Below the pieces are notes generated by a model. That model saw only the letters and a list, made by a program, of their open reading frames with translations, had not been told where the DNA came from and did not search any database. Made by a program: the position numbers and the translations under genes. Positions 42,976 to 55,417 of a stretch of DNA of 64,000 bases are shown one piece after another. Positions within the stretch are counted from its first letter, which is position 1, and the number at the start of each line of letters is the position of its first letter. Origin of the DNA: Budvicia diplopodorum (GTDB lineage Bacteria; Pseudomonadota; Gammaproteobacteria; Enterobacterales; Enterobacteriaceae); assembly GCF_009800925.1 (NCBI RefSeq), contig NZ_WOYF01000001.1, positions 248,001 through 312,000 of the forward strand, in the 5' to 3' direction.

Positions 42976-45345
42976 CACACAGCCACCGTGATCGATTTTA
43001 TCGCCATTCATATTGGCCCGATGCCACGCACCTTGCCCCATTCCCGTTACTCCGGGCATCATTCTCGGCGTCACTTTAGCGGGCAGGCGAAGCTCTCCGC
43101 GAACGTTGAATACTCTGACTAAATCGCCACTTTTAATTCCGCGTTCTTGGGCATCAATCGGGTTGATCCAGACTTCCTGACGACAGGCAGCATCCAGCAC
43201 GTCAATATTTCCATAGCTTGAGTGGGTACGGGATTTATAGTGGAAGCCAACCATTTGTAACGGGAATTTCTCCCTGATAGGGTCATCCCAGCCTTCAAAG
43301 GTCGATGCATAAACAGGTAACGGACTAATAACGTCACCCTTTTGCAGCGTCCAGCTGGCCACAATATCCGCCAACTGTTGAGAGTAGATCTCAATTTTTC
43401 CTGAAGGGGTTTTTAGTGGGTTCGCGTCAGGATCTTGGCGGAACTTTTTGTAGGCAACAAAATGTCCGCTCGGATCTTTACGCTTGTAGATGCCCATCGC
43501 CTTCATATCTTCATAGTCCGGCATTTGCGGATCTTTCTGTTTCATCTTCGCGTAGAGATACTGTAGCCATTCGGCCTGCGACCTGCCCTCGGTGAACTTT
43601 TGTGCCACATCAGGGCCTAGGCGCGTTGCGATTTCGGTGAGAATGTCGTAGATAGGTTTACGTTCAAACTTCGGCGAGGTTGCCGGTTGACTAAAGATCA
43701 GATAGCCCATGTTGCCGGCATAATCATTACAAACGAAATCTTCTTGTTCGGTGGTCATCAGGTCAGGCAGCAGATAATCGGCGTATTTAGCCGACGACGT
43801 CATGAAGTTTTCAATTACCACAATGCATTCGCACTGCTTTTCATCCTGAAGAATTTCATGGGTTCGGTTAATATCCGAATGCTGATTGATAATGGTATTA
43901 CCGGCATAGTTCCACATAAACTTGATCGGCACCGTTAGCCGTTCTTTGCCGCGCACGCCGTCGGTTTTATCGGTCATCTCTGTGGGCCGATAAATAGCGT
44001 CCGTCCAGGTAAATACCGATATGCTGGTTTTTACCGGATTATCCAGCACCGGTACCCGTTCCATCGTCATGTAATAGGTCGATTCACGCGCACCGCTGTT
44101 ACCGCCATTAATACCAACGTTGCCGGTTAAAATTGGCAGCATAGCAATCGCTCGGGAGGTCAATTCGCCGTTAGCCTGGCGCTGCGGCCCCCAGCCTTGA
44201 CAAATATAGGCTGGCTTAGTTAGCCCGATATCACGCGCTAGCTTAATAATCCGGTCTACGGGAATGGTGGTAATAGACGAAGCCCATTGCGGCGTTTTGG
44301 CTATGCCATCATCGCCCTGGCCTAAAATATACGCTTTATAGTGACCGTTACGCGGAGCACCTTCCGGTAAGGTTGTTTCATCATAGCCAACGCAGTATTT
44401 GTCTAAGAACGGTTGGTCGACCAGATTTTCAGTTATCAATACGTAGGCAATACCGGCAACGAGTGCGGCATCGGTACCCGGTCGTATCGGTAGCCATTCA
44501 TCCTCTCGACCAGCGGCCGTATCCGTATAGCGAGGATCGATAACCACCATTCTCGCATTCGAACGTTCCCTTGCCTGTTCAAGGAGATAGGTAATACCGC
44601 CGCCGCTCATGCGCGTTTCGGCCGGATTATTACCAAACATCACCACCAGCTTACTGTTTTCAATATCTGACGTGCTATTGCCGTCATTACTGCCGTAAGT
44701 GTATGGCATAGCGCAGCTAATTTGCGCCGTGCTGTAGCTTCCATAGTGGCTTAAATATCCGCCATAGCAGTTCATTAATCGGCCAATCATCGAAGCATAA
44801 GGGGAAGAGCGAGTAATATTTCCACCAATAACGCCGGTGCTATATTGCTGATAAACGGATTCATTTCCGTAATCTTTAACGATTCGTTTCAAATTATCGG
44901 TAATTTCGTTTAATGCCTGCTCCCAGCTAATTCTGACAAACTTACCTTCCCCTCTTTTTCCTACCCGCTTCATAGGATAATTCAGGCGGTCAGGGTGGTT
45001 CATACGACGACGCATTGATCGACCGCGTAAACAGGCCCGAACCTGATGATTACCATAAGCATCATCGCCGGTATTATCCGTTTCGACCCAATAAACCTCA
45101 TCATCACGCACGTGCAAACGCAGAGCACAACGGCTGCCACAGTTTACCGAGCACATACTCCATACCACTTTATCTTTAGCTTTTTCTTTTATCGCTGAAG
45201 ATACCGCTTCTGTCGCCTGACTTTTAGCAAAAGGAAGTGAAACACCTACGGTTGCTAGTACAATACTGCCTAACGCACTGCTTTTTACTAAACTTCGGCG
45301 GCTAATATCCGTTACCAAAAAACTCTTCTCTTCTGGCTCATTCAT
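42892..45345 (-). CDS. ynfE: DMSO/selenate-family reductase catalytic subunit, YnfE/YnfF-like
   Basis: Second molybdopterin catalytic subunit, 817 residues when started at MNEPEEKSFLVTDISRR, which has AGTGAGGA at a proper distance. The in-frame GTG 12 bp earlier overlaps that site. The Tat leader is DISRRSLVKSSALGS. The 4Fe-4S motif is SVNCGSRCALRLHV. The Mo-ligand region reads GNITRSSPYASMIGRLMNCYGG, which follows E. coli YnfE/YnfF (selenate reductases) and not DmsA, whose motif is TRSW. Other stretches (ARESTYYMTMERVPVLDNP, YNPF-type DYEDMKAMGIYKRKDP) agree with YnfE/F. Substrate is therefore likely selenate or a related oxide, but unproven. First gene of the upstream dms unit. Confidence 0.9.
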   Translation of the reverse strand: MNEPEEKSFLVTDISRRSLVKSSALGSIVLATVGVSLPFAKSQATEAVSSAIKEKAKDKVVWSMCSVNCGSRCALRLHVRDDEVYWVETDNTGDDAYGNHQVRACLRGRSMRRRMNHPDRLNYPMKRVGKRGEGKFVRISWEQALNEITDNLKRIVKDYGNESVYQQYSTGVIGGNITRSSPYASMIGRLMNCYGGYLSHYGSYSTAQISCAMPYTYGSNDGNSTSDIENSKLVVMFGNNPAETRMSGGGITYLLEQARERSNARMVVIDPRYTDTAAGREDEWLPIRPGTDAALVAGIAYVLITENLVDQPFLDKYCVGYDETTLPEGAPRNGHYKAYILGQGDDGIAKTPQWASSITTIPVDRIIKLARDIGLTKPAYICQGWGPQRQANGELTSRAIAMLPILTGNVGINGGNSGARESTYYMTMERVPVLDNPVKTSISVFTWTDAIYRPTEMTDKTDGVRGKERLTVPIKFMWNYAGNTIINQHSDINRTHEILQDEKQCECIVVIENFMTSSAKYADYLLPDLMTTEQEDFVCNDYAGNMGYLIFSQPATSPKFERKPIYDILTEIATRLGPDVAQKFTEGRSQAEWLQYLYAKMKQKDPQMPDYEDMKAMGIYKRKDPSGHFVAYKKFRQDPDANPLKTPSGKIEIYSQQLADIVASWTLQKGDVISPLPVYASTFEGWDDPIREKFPLQMVGFHYKSRTHSSYGNIDVLDAACRQEVWINPIDAQERGIKSGDLVRVFNVRGELRLPAKVTPRMMPGVTGMGQGAWHRANMNGDKIDHGGCVNVLTTLRPSPLAKGNPQHTNLVEVAKV

Positions 45346-45521
45346 GATGGTCCTCACTTTTAGCTATATAAATCGATATTGCACTTGGAATGCTCGCACA
45401 CAATAAAATAAGTAGCCCGCATAGTTCTTAATCAGCGCTACCGGAGAAATAACGCATTCCTTTGCTATCAATATTTGGACTGCCATACCAGTAAGAATAC
45501 GCACAAAGGAGTAAGCATTTG

Positions 45522-45535
45522 TTGTCGACAATCAA
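45522..45535 (-). promoter_or_regulatory. FNR-like motif upstream of ynfE-like gene
   Basis: TTGTCGACAATCAA matches 8 of 10 specified positions of TTGATnnnnATCAA. It lies 177 bp before the start codon. E. coli ynfE and dmsA are FNR-activated, so the site is plausible. A second 8/10 match, TTGTTCATTATCAG, is at 45579-45592. Confidence 0.4.
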
Positions 45536-45606
45536 TTTTTAATAGCACGCTAACTATTTATATATAAAGACGCACAAATTGTTCATTATCAGGCAATTAA
45601 TAAAAA

Positions 45607-45638
45607 TGATTATCAAATTGATAATGAAAATCATTTTC
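45607..45638. promoter_or_regulatory. Fur box (extended)
   Basis: GATAATGAAAATCATTTTC (45620-45638) matches 17 of 19 bases of the Fur consensus GATAATGATAATCATTATC. An overlapping perfect inverted repeat, ATTATCA-AAT-TGATAAT (45609-45625), adds further Fur hexamers. The nearest start codon leftward is 275 bp away. Rightward the box sits on a TATAAT promoter. Confidence 0.75.
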
Positions 45639-45648
45639 AAAATATAAT
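45618..45648 (+). promoter_or_regulatory. Sigma70 promoter overlapped by the Fur box, rightward
   Basis: TTGATA (45618-45623) and a perfect TATAAT (45643-45648) are separated by 19 bp, slightly longer than ideal. The Fur box covers the -35 and spacer, so Fur-Fe would block it. Transcription would start near 45655. Confidence 0.55.
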
Positions 45649-45654
45649 CATGGA

Positions 45655-45833
45655 TAGGATTAAACGCGATATAGAAATATATATTGTGGCTGCCACATTG
45701 ATTGATGAATAACTAATTAGCGAAACAAATAAATAAGAGGTAGCGATGAAAGGATGGCGATAAATAGGCTAGCAATGGGTAAATTAGGCGTAGGTAAAAA
45801 ATAAGCCCCGAGATATTTTTCGGGGCTTATTTA
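45655..45833 (+). ncRNA. Candidate Fur-repressed small RNA
   Basis: Predicted transcript of about 180 nt from the Fur-controlled promoter to the bidirectional hairpin at 45800-45831. It contains no plausible protein gene. At 45694-45703 it has CACATTGATT, 9 of 10 bases like CACATTGCTT of the RyhB pairing core, but no other RyhB similarity is visible. Start, end and existence are inferred, and no Rfam match could be run. Confidence 0.35.
45796..45833 (-). terminator. Rho-independent terminator of serS, possibly bidirectional
   Basis: AATAAGCCCCG (45800-45810) pairs exactly with 45821-45831 around a 10-nt loop. The T-run on the leftward strand makes it a strong serS terminator. On the plus strand the tail TTATTTAAT is also U-rich, so it could end a rightward transcript. 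Confidence 0.88.
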
Positions 45834-45857
45834 ATCAATGCGGCATTTAAAAATTTA

Positions 45858-47207
<1,350 letters not shown>

Positions 47208-47257
47208 TCACAGCACAGCAAAGTGTTTTCAACAATTACCTTACCGCAACAAAAACG

Positions 47258-48601
47258 TTAACGGTAGCGTTTTGTAGAGCTATTTTGATCCTGCTCAGCC
47301 AACCACTTAAGCTTTTCAGCAATCTTGGTTTCCAGCCCTCGGGATTCAGGAAAATAATAACGTCGGTCAGCCATTTCAGCGGGGAAATAACACTCACCGG
47401 CCGCGTAACCGTTGGGTTCATCATGAGCGTAACGATATTCGGCCCCTAGCCCCATCTGTTTCATTAACTTCGTCGGCGCATTGCGTAAATGTTCGGGAAC
47501 GTCATAGTCAGCCTGCTGCTGAGCGTCTTGAACGGCGGCTTTAAACGCAGTATATACCGCATTGCTTTTAGGCGCGCAGGCCAGATAGACAATGGCCTGC
47601 GCAATCGCCCTTTCACCTTCGGCCGGGCCAACGCGAGTAAAACAGTCCCACGCGGCAATAGCCACCTGCATGCCGCGCGGATCGGCATTTCCAACGTCTT
47701 CAGACGCGATCGCGAGTAAACGACGGGCAACGTACAGCGGATCGCCTCCGGCAGTAATGATTCGTGCATACCAGTAAAGGGCAGCATCCGGAGCCGATCC
47801 TCTCACTGATTTATGCAGCGCTGAAATTAAATCGTAAAAGCGATCGCCTTTATTATCGAAACGGGCGCTGCGCTCGCCAGCGATCTCTTTAAGCAACTCA
47901 GGCGTTAACACCCGCAGGCCATCGGCAGAAATTTCCGCCATATCGGCCATCATTTCCAGACTATTCAGCGCTCTGCGGGCATCGCCGTTAACCAATTCGG
48001 ACAACATCCGGCGGGTTTCATCCGGCAAAACAATATTCTGTTTGCCATAGCCTTTTTCGTTATCACCCATCGCCTGTAACAGCACTTGTTCAATATCGGC
48101 AGCGTCTAGCGATTTCAGTAAATAGACCCGCGCGCGGGATAACAGCGCCGAGTTAAGTTCAAAAGAGGGGTTTTCTGTGGTTGCGCCAATAAAAGTAATA
48201 GTACCGTCTTCGATATGGGGCAAAAAGGCATCTTGCTGGCTTTTATTAAACCGGTGGACTTCATCAACAAACAGAATGGTACGCCGCCCGGCATCGCGGT
48301 TATTGCGCGCGCGCTCGATCGATTCGCGGATCTCTTTAATTCCGGACGTTACGGCTGAAATACGTTCAATATCCGCATTACCGTAATGGCCGATAATCTC
48401 GGCCAGCGTTGTCTTACCGGTACCCGGCGGGCCCCATAAGATCATGGAATGTAAATGCCCAGCCTCTATAGCTCTGGGTAAAGGCTTGCCGGGCGAAAGT
48501 AAATGGCGCTGGCCGATATATTCGGCCAGCGTTGTTGGCCGCATTCGCGCAGCCAAAGGTTGGAATTCATTCTGAGAGAAATCGAGTGAAAGATTACTCA
48601 C
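47258..48601 (-). CDS. rarA: Replication-associated recombination protein A
   Basis: AAA+ ATPase of the clamp-loader family (MgsA/RarA), related to WRNIP1, that acts at stalled replication forks and interacts with SSB. It has 447 residues, equal to E. coli. Walker A is [12 protein letters not shown] near residue 52-63, Walker [16 protein letters not shown], sensor 1 [10 protein letters not shown]. The C-terminal part (about 260-430) is the tetramerisation region with [14 protein letters not shown]. It begins 7 bp after the lolA stop codon, so the two share an mRNA. Confidence 0.97.
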   Translation of the reverse strand: MSNLSLDFSQNEFQPLAARMRPTTLAEYIGQRHLLSPGKPLPRAIEAGHLHSMILWGPPGTGKTTLAEIIGHYGNADIERISAVTSGIKEIRESIERARNNRDAGRRTILFVDEVHRFNKSQQDAFLPHIEDGTITFIGATTENPSFELNSALLSRARVYLLKSLDAADIEQVLLQAMGDNEKGYGKQNIVLPDETRRMLSELVNGDARRALNSLEMMADMAEISADGLRVLTPELLKEIAGERSARFDNKGDRFYDLISALHKSVRGSAPDAALYWYARIITAGGDPLYVARRLLAIASEDVGNADPRGMQVAIAAWDCFTRVGPAEGERAIAQAIVYLACAPKSNAVYTAFKAAVQDAQQQADYDVPEHLRNAPTKLMKQMGLGAEYRYAHDEPNGYAAGECYFPAEMADRRYYFPESRGLETKIAEKLKWLAEQDQNSSTKRYR

Positions 48602-48608
48602 GAATACC

Positions 48609-49220
48609 TCACTGGCGTTGATCGTCTAAAGTCACGCCTGCTGGTGGTGTAAAAGTAAATTTAGAGGCATCGACAGAACCGCTCTGCTGGCCCTTAAGTA
48701 CGTAGGTACTACGCTGATTATCTTGCTCTACCGCAACGAACCCTTTGATAGTTCCATCGGTGGTAACGCTGATAGAGAACGCTTTCAGGCTGCCTTTTCC
48801 GGCTTTTGGCGTTAGCTCAAACTCATCGCCTTTCTGCTTGATATTGTACTTATTCCAGTCAGCAGAGTCATTGCGGGTAATTAACATAAACGGCGTATCG
48901 CCGGTTACGCTATTGAGCCATGTAGCCGTGACCTGCTCAACAAATGGATTATAAAACCATAGGGTTTTACCATCAGAAACCAGCGTACTGTCATCGGGCG
49001 AAGTCATATGCCAATGAAATAAATTCGGGCGCTTAACCCACAGCTCACCTTCACCGTCTTGTATCGCTTTACCATTAGCATCTTTCACCGATTGAGAGAA
49101 ACTGGCATGGAAACTGTTCACTTTACTTAAACGGCCCTGTAAGTCTGAACGGGCATCAGCAAATACGGCTGACGATACCAGACCAGACATCAGGCAACAG
49201 GCTATAAGTAATTTCTTCAT
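48609..49220 (-). CDS. lolA: Outer-membrane lipoprotein carrier protein LolA
   Basis: Periplasmic chaperone that takes lipoproteins from the LolCDE transporter and delivers them to LolB on the outer membrane. A Sec signal peptide (residues 1-21, ending VFA) precedes [20 protein letters not shown]. It has 203 residues, as in E. coli. The family blocks [39 protein letters not shown] and [12 protein letters not shown] at the C-terminus are typical. The usual order ftsK-lolA-rarA-serS is kept. Confidence 0.97.
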   Translation of the reverse strand: MKKLLIACCLMSGLVSSAVFADARSDLQGRLSKVNSFHASFSQSVKDANGKAIQDGEGELWVKRPNLFHWHMTSPDDSTLVSDGKTLWFYNPFVEQVTATWLNSVTGDTPFMLITRNDSADWNKYNIKQKGDEFELTPKAGKGSLKAFSISVTTDGTIKGFVAVEQDNQRSTYVLKGQQSGSVDASKFTFTPPAGVTLDDQRQ

Positions 49221-49438
49221 TATTGCAATTACTCCAATCTCTTTTTGAAAAACGTAAGTTAAACGTAGATTAAACGCATTTTAACCTGTTTTAACGTTGA
49301 TAGCTGCACTCTACCCGACAACGGCCACTAACGCATAGACTTAACCGGCTAACCGTATGATATTTTACCTATCTTTTCAGCCTGATTACTAATCTCTGAC
49401 ATTCATCAGACGCGATTGTTTAGTCGTTAATGAAAATA

Positions 49439-49459
49439 AGGGCCGCACATAGCGACCCT
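49439..49459 (-). terminator. Candidate terminator downstream of ftsK
   Basis: An 8-bp stem (49439-49446 with 49452-49459, one G-U wobble in the leftward RNA) with a 5-nt loop and a following TATTTTC, 22 bp past the ftsK stop codon. Confidence 0.55.
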
Positions 49460-49481
49460 CACGAACAAACCGGACCGCTGT

Positions 49482-52400
49482 TTAATCAAACTGCGAACGG
49501 GCCAGCACTTCTCGGTTTCCATTGTGGCCGGGAGGACTAACAATTCCCTGAGCTTCCATTTGGTCAATAATTCGCGCAGCGCGATTATAGCCAATCCGGA
49601 ACTGGCGCTGAATGCCGGAAATTGACGGTTTTTTCTTCTCAACCACAAAAGCCACAGCTTGATCAAACAGAGCATCAAGTTCTTCGTCGCCTTCAAGCCC
49701 AAATCCACCTTCGCTTTCTTCTGACGTCGCCGTAATGCTTTCAATATACTGAGGACGCCCTCGGGCCTTCCAGTCTTGAACTACGGAATGAACTTCCTGA
49801 TCTCGTACAAAGGCTCCGTGAACCCGAACCGGCATTGATGAGTTAGGTGGTAAATAAAGCATATCACCCATGCCTAATAGGGATTCGGCTCCGCCCTGAT
49901 CGAGAATAGTACGCGAGTCAATTTTGCTGGAAACGGTAAACGCCATACGGGTTGGGATATTAGCTTTAATCAGTCCGGTAATAACGTCAACCGACGGTCG
50001 CTGGGTCGCCAACACCAAGTGAATACCGGCAGCACGGGCTTTCTGAGCCAAACGGGCAATAAGTTCTTCAACTTTCTTGCCTACTGCCATCATTAGATCG
50101 GCAAATTCATCAACCAGCACCACGATATAAGGCAATTTTTCCAGCATCGGAGGTGAAACATCCATGCTCTCGCTTGGCTTCCAGAACGGATCCGGAATAG
50201 GACGTCCTAACTCTTCGGCTTCTTGAACCCGCTCGTTATATCCGGCTAAGTTTCTGACCCCGAGAGCCGACATCAGCTTATAGCGGCGCTCCATTTCACC
50301 AACGCACCAACGCAACGCATTAGCGGCATCTTTCATATCGGTAACAACTTCAGTTAATAAATGAGGAATTCCCTCATAAACTGACAGTTCTAACATTTTC
50401 GGATCGATCATAATGAACCGAACGTCTTCCGGCGTTGCCTTGTACAGCATGCTCAGAATCATCGCATTCACGCCTACCGACTTACCGGAACCGGTAGTAC
50501 CGGCAACCAATAAATGAGGCATTTTTGCTAAATCAGCTACCACTGGCTGGCCTGAGATATCTTTACCCAGCACCACGGTCAGCGGAGAGGCAGCATCCCT
50601 GAATTCAGGACCGTTCAACACTTCACGCATGTACACCGTTTGACGATGTTCATTTGGCAGTTCCAGACCAACATAAGGTTTGCCCGGAATAACTTCAACC
50701 ACCCGCACGGCGATAACGGACAACGAACGCGCTAAATCGCGGGCCAGACTTGAAATACGGGCCGCTTTAACGCCCGGAGCCAAATCAAGTTCAAACCGGG
50801 TAATAACCGGCCCCGGTAGAATATCAACAACGTGAGCCTTAACCCGGAAATCTGCTAACCGACGCTCAATTAAACGGGCAGTTTCTTCCAGTTGATCCAT
50901 ATCTATTGGCGTCGGATTAACCGGTGGAGCAGCCAGCAAGTCCAGCGATGGCAGTGGTGTCGACGGTTTCTCTAACGGCCGTTCGTTACGCATCAGGAAT
51001 GGATGAATCAAACCATCCATTGATGACGGTGTTGATAGGTGATTATCGACATCCTGCATAGGCTGCTGAGACTGCGGCGCCAAAGGCGGAACGGGAGCCG
51101 CTGGCGATTCAACGGGCGCTGGAGCGGTATATCCACCATGGTTGATTTGAGGCGCTTGCTGATGAGCATAAGGCGCAGGAGCACTTTGTGGCTGTGATGA
51201 ATTAAAGCTGCTGATATCACCAAAAGGCACTTCATCAGCGCGCTCAACGTCATCAACCTGAGAAGGCAATCTAAACAACGGTTGTTCTACCTGACGGTTT
51301 TCAACCCGTTCTTCATCATCATCGGCCGCTGATACGCCAAACATCGGATTATCTGAATCAATGCAGGCATCATCAGATTGATATCCCTCACCATAACGCT
51401 GGAGCTGGTCATCAGCAAAAGCTCTTCTCAGCTCTTCTTGCTGAATAGCATCATAATCTTCTTCACTTTCTACGCTATCAGTATTGATAAATGAGGAATG
51501 CTTGGACTGTAAACGTTCGCGTTCACGCTGTTCAGCCTCGCGCTGTGAGGGCAATTTAATACCATATGATGCCAGTTCACGACGAGTTGGAATTCTGACA
51601 GGATTCGGCCTCGGCAATTCAGGACCAATACCTTGTTTAACCTGAACCGCCGCGCTGGCTGCGGGCATAAATGTCATACCAGGCAACGCGGACGATGTCG
51701 CAGTAGCAGCAGAAGCCGCGACAACGGAATTCAGCGCATTAGAAACGGAATCATCATCACTACTCAGCTCATCAGACATTGCTGCGCTGAAGCTACCAAT
51801 TGGCGATATTGCCGGCTCACGATCGGCAGTAAAGCGATCGTTAACAGAAGGCTCGCTAAATGCAATATCACCCATGGACGGTTCGGTCGGAGCTCGATCG
51901 GCGGCAAAACGCTCGGTTGAACCATCAAAAGTAAACGCTGGCTCGGAAGAAATCAGAGGATGCTGTGCATCAAAAGGCGTGTTTACCGGTAGCGGATTAG
52001 CCGATTGATTCAATAAACCGGTATCTGGCTCCGTGGGATGATCAAAACGATTAGAATGATTAAAACTAAATGCGTGATGCTGACTAAACGAAGGTGCGGC
52101 GATATCTTGCTGTGGCCCGGATGCCGGACCAAATGATTCCGTTGCCGGGAAACGCGCAGGCTCTGTTGCCGTCAGTTCCGATAGCATATCTAACTGATTA
52201 TCGTCGTGCGAATCCATTGGCGAAGCAAAAGATGATTGCGGCTCGGCGTCAAAATCAAATTCCTGATTTTGGCTAACTTCAGGTTCAGAGTCATCAAGAG
52301 ACATGCCGGCTCTGACCACCGGCGCGCTAAACAGCACATCATCAGTCGTGTCAACGGCAGAAAAGTTGATGGCCTCTGTGGGTTGCTCTACGCTGCGAGA

Positions 52401-53057
52401 CTCGATTTCTGGCTCATAGTCGTTAACGTTAGACTCTTTTCTGGTCCTATTAGACATAAACGTCAGGCAGCCCATAATAAAGCCGCCGATTTTTTCAGCA
52501 ATTATTAACCATGACCAACCGGTGAATAACGTCAGACCAACAGCCCAGACGCAAAGCAGTACTAACGTAGCGCCAACGCTGTTTAAATGAGGCAGTAATG
52601 CGCTATTAATTAGGCTGCCAATCACTCCGCCAGAAGCAAAGTAATACCAGTCATCAATGCTGATAGCAGACAGCCCGCACGATGAAAACACCAAGGCCAG
52701 CACGCCAATAAAACGTAAAGAGAGTGCAAAAAAGTCTACTTGGCCTTCATCGCGTTCACGGCGATGCAGCATCCAGCACTGGAAAATAATAATGAGAGGG
52801 ATGGCATAGGCTAAGACGCCAAAAATAAACAATAGGGTATCCGCCAGCCATGCGCCAGTTTCACCACCAATGTTGTGAATAGGCTCATGCCAAGCAGTTT
52901 GCGACCAACTAGGATCGGCAGGATTAAAACTTACCAAGGCGACCATAAGGTAGATAGCAAAAATAGCTACAGCCAGCAGTCCTGTTTCAAAAAGCCGTTG
53001 GCGGCTACTTAACTTCTTCAACTTTGGCTCTTTATCTTCTATATATTCCTGGCTCAA
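49482..53057 (-). CDS. ftsK: DNA translocase FtsK
   Basis: Septum-located DNA motor that moves sister chromosomes to dif and activates XerCD recombination. The 1,191-residue protein is shorter than E. coli FtsK (1,329), mainly through its linker. The N-terminal domain (residues 1-190) has four transmembrane helices. A long Ser/Pro/Gln/Asp-rich linker (about 200-700) follows, then the RecA-like motor with Walker [12 protein letters not shown] near residue 850 and Walker [14 protein letters not shown]. The C-terminal gamma winged helix (about 1,120-1,191, [19 protein letters not shown]) reads KOPS sites and contacts XerD. Downstream of lrp, as in E. coli. Confidence 0.97.
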   Translation of the reverse strand: MSQEYIEDKEPKLKKLSSRQRLFETGLLAVAIFAIYLMVALVSFNPADPSWSQTAWHEPIHNIGGETGAWLADTLLFIFGVLAYAIPLIIIFQCWMLHRRERDEGQVDFFALSLRFIGVLALVFSSCGLSAISIDDWYYFASGGVIGSLINSALLPHLNSVGATLVLLCVWAVGLTLFTGWSWLIIAEKIGGFIMGCLTFMSNRTRKESNVNDYEPEIESRSVEQPTEAINFSAVDTTDDVLFSAPVVRAGMSLDDSEPEVSQNQEFDFDAEPQSSFASPMDSHDDNQLDMLSELTATEPARFPATESFGPASGPQQDIAAPSFSQHHAFSFNHSNRFDHPTEPDTGLLNQSANPLPVNTPFDAQHPLISSEPAFTFDGSTERFAADRAPTEPSMGDIAFSEPSVNDRFTADREPAISPIGSFSAAMSDELSSDDDSVSNALNSVVAASAATATSSALPGMTFMPAASAAVQVKQGIGPELPRPNPVRIPTRRELASYGIKLPSQREAEQRERERLQSKHSSFINTDSVESEEDYDAIQQEELRRAFADDQLQRYGEGYQSDDACIDSDNPMFGVSAADDDEERVENRQVEQPLFRLPSQVDDVERADEVPFGDISSFNSSQPQSAPAPYAHQQAPQINHGGYTAPAPVESPAAPVPPLAPQSQQPMQDVDNHLSTPSSMDGLIHPFLMRNERPLEKPSTPLPSLDLLAAPPVNPTPIDMDQLEETARLIERRLADFRVKAHVVDILPGPVITRFELDLAPGVKAARISSLARDLARSLSVIAVRVVEVIPGKPYVGLELPNEHRQTVYMREVLNGPEFRDAASPLTVVLGKDISGQPVVADLAKMPHLLVAGTTGSGKSVGVNAMILSMLYKATPEDVRFIMIDPKMLELSVYEGIPHLLTEVVTDMKDAANALRWCVGEMERRYKLMSALGVRNLAGYNERVQEAEELGRPIPDPFWKPSESMDVSPPMLEKLPYIVVLVDEFADLMMAVGKKVEELIARLAQKARAAGIHLVLATQRPSVDVITGLIKANIPTRMAFTVSSKIDSRTILDQGGAESLLGMGDMLYLPPNSSMPVRVHGAFVRDQEVHSVVQDWKARGRPQYIESITATSEESEGGFGLEGDEELDALFDQAVAFVVEKKKPSISGIQRQFRIGYNRAARIIDQMEAQGIVSPPGHNGNREVLARSQFD

Positions 53058-53181
53058 ATAGGGCTCTCCAGGTTACCGTAAAATGCATGAACGGAAGCGC
53101 CGGGTTAAACCCAGCGCTTAGGCTGTATGAATACACAGGAGTGTAACGGAAGTTAGCAGAGTTTGCACCTGCTACGATTAA

Positions 53182-53676
53182 TTATCGTGTTTTGATGACC
53201 AAATGGTTACTTTGCTTAACTTCTTCCATAACAACATAGGTACGGGTATCGTTTACGCCCGGCAGGCGTAACAAGGTCTCACCCAACAGTTTTCTGTAAG
53301 CGGACATATCTGATACACGAGTTTTCAACAGGTAGTCGAAATCACCGGACACTAAGTGACACTCTTGGATTTCTTCTAACTTTTGCACAGCAGTATTAAA
53401 CTGTTCAAAAACGTCTGCAGCCCCGCGGTTTAACGTAATTTCAACGAAAACCAACAGCGATGCATCCAAATAATGAGGGTTTAATAACGCGGTATAGCCT
53501 TGAATAAACTTTTGGCGTTCCAAACGGCGAACACGCTCTAAACATGGCGTAGGCGACAACCCAACCCGTTTTGAAAGTTCGACGTTAGAAATACGTCCAT
53601 CCATCTGTAATTCATTCAAAATATTACGGTCAATACGATCAAGATCTTTACTAGGGCGTTTTTTGTTGTCTACCAT
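53182..53676 (-). CDS. lrp: Leucine-responsive regulatory protein
   Basis: Global feast/famine regulator that controls amino-acid, pili and transport genes and responds to leucine. The 164-residue product equals E. coli Lrp in length and is nearly identical. The DNA-binding helix-turn-helix covers about residues 25-50 (GRISNVELSKRVGLSPTPCLERVRRLE), and the C-terminal AsnC/RAM ligand-binding domain follows. It is upstream of ftsK and preceded by a long intergenic region, as in E. coli where the lrp mRNA has a long untranslated leader. Confidence 0.98.
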   Translation of the reverse strand: MVDNKKRPSKDLDRIDRNILNELQMDGRISNVELSKRVGLSPTPCLERVRRLERQKFIQGYTALLNPHYLDASLLVFVEITLNRGAADVFEQFNTAVQKLEEIQECHLVSGDFDYLLKTRVSDMSAYRKLLGETLLRLPGVNDTRTYVVMEEVKQSNHLVIKTR

Positions 53677-55275
<1,599 letters not shown>

Positions 55276-55302
55276 TTTTTTATTGGTTTCAATTTCGTAT
55301 TC

Positions 55303-55336
55303 CATAAGGCGGCCTTAGGTCGCCTTATGATTTTGT
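55303..55336 (+). terminator. Rho-independent terminator of trxB
   Basis: CATAAGGCG (55303-55311) pairs exactly with 55321-55329 around a 9-nt loop and is followed by ATTTTG. It lies 28 bp past the trxB stop codon. Confidence 0.8.
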
Positions 55337-55417
55337 ATCGATAGAAGGTAAAGAATAGAAGATAAAGTGATGGTATCCTAAGCCGAATATCTACAATCAG
55401 ATTAGTCCTAGCTTCTT

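Larger units (their letters stand above)
45346..45857. other. 512-bp intergenic region between ynfE-like gene and serS
   Basis: No conventional gene. It holds the promoter region of the ynfE-like gene, two FNR-like motifs, a Fur box overlapping a rightward promoter, a candidate non-coding transcript, and the serS terminator. A 20-codon frame (45650-45712) starts near the promoter but has no ribosome-binding site. Confidence 0.75.

Noticed and set aside
45650-45712. 20-codon frame downstream of the Fur-controlled promoter
   Set aside because: The ATG lies at or before the predicted transcription start and no Shine-Dalgarno is present. The non-coding RNA reading is simpler.
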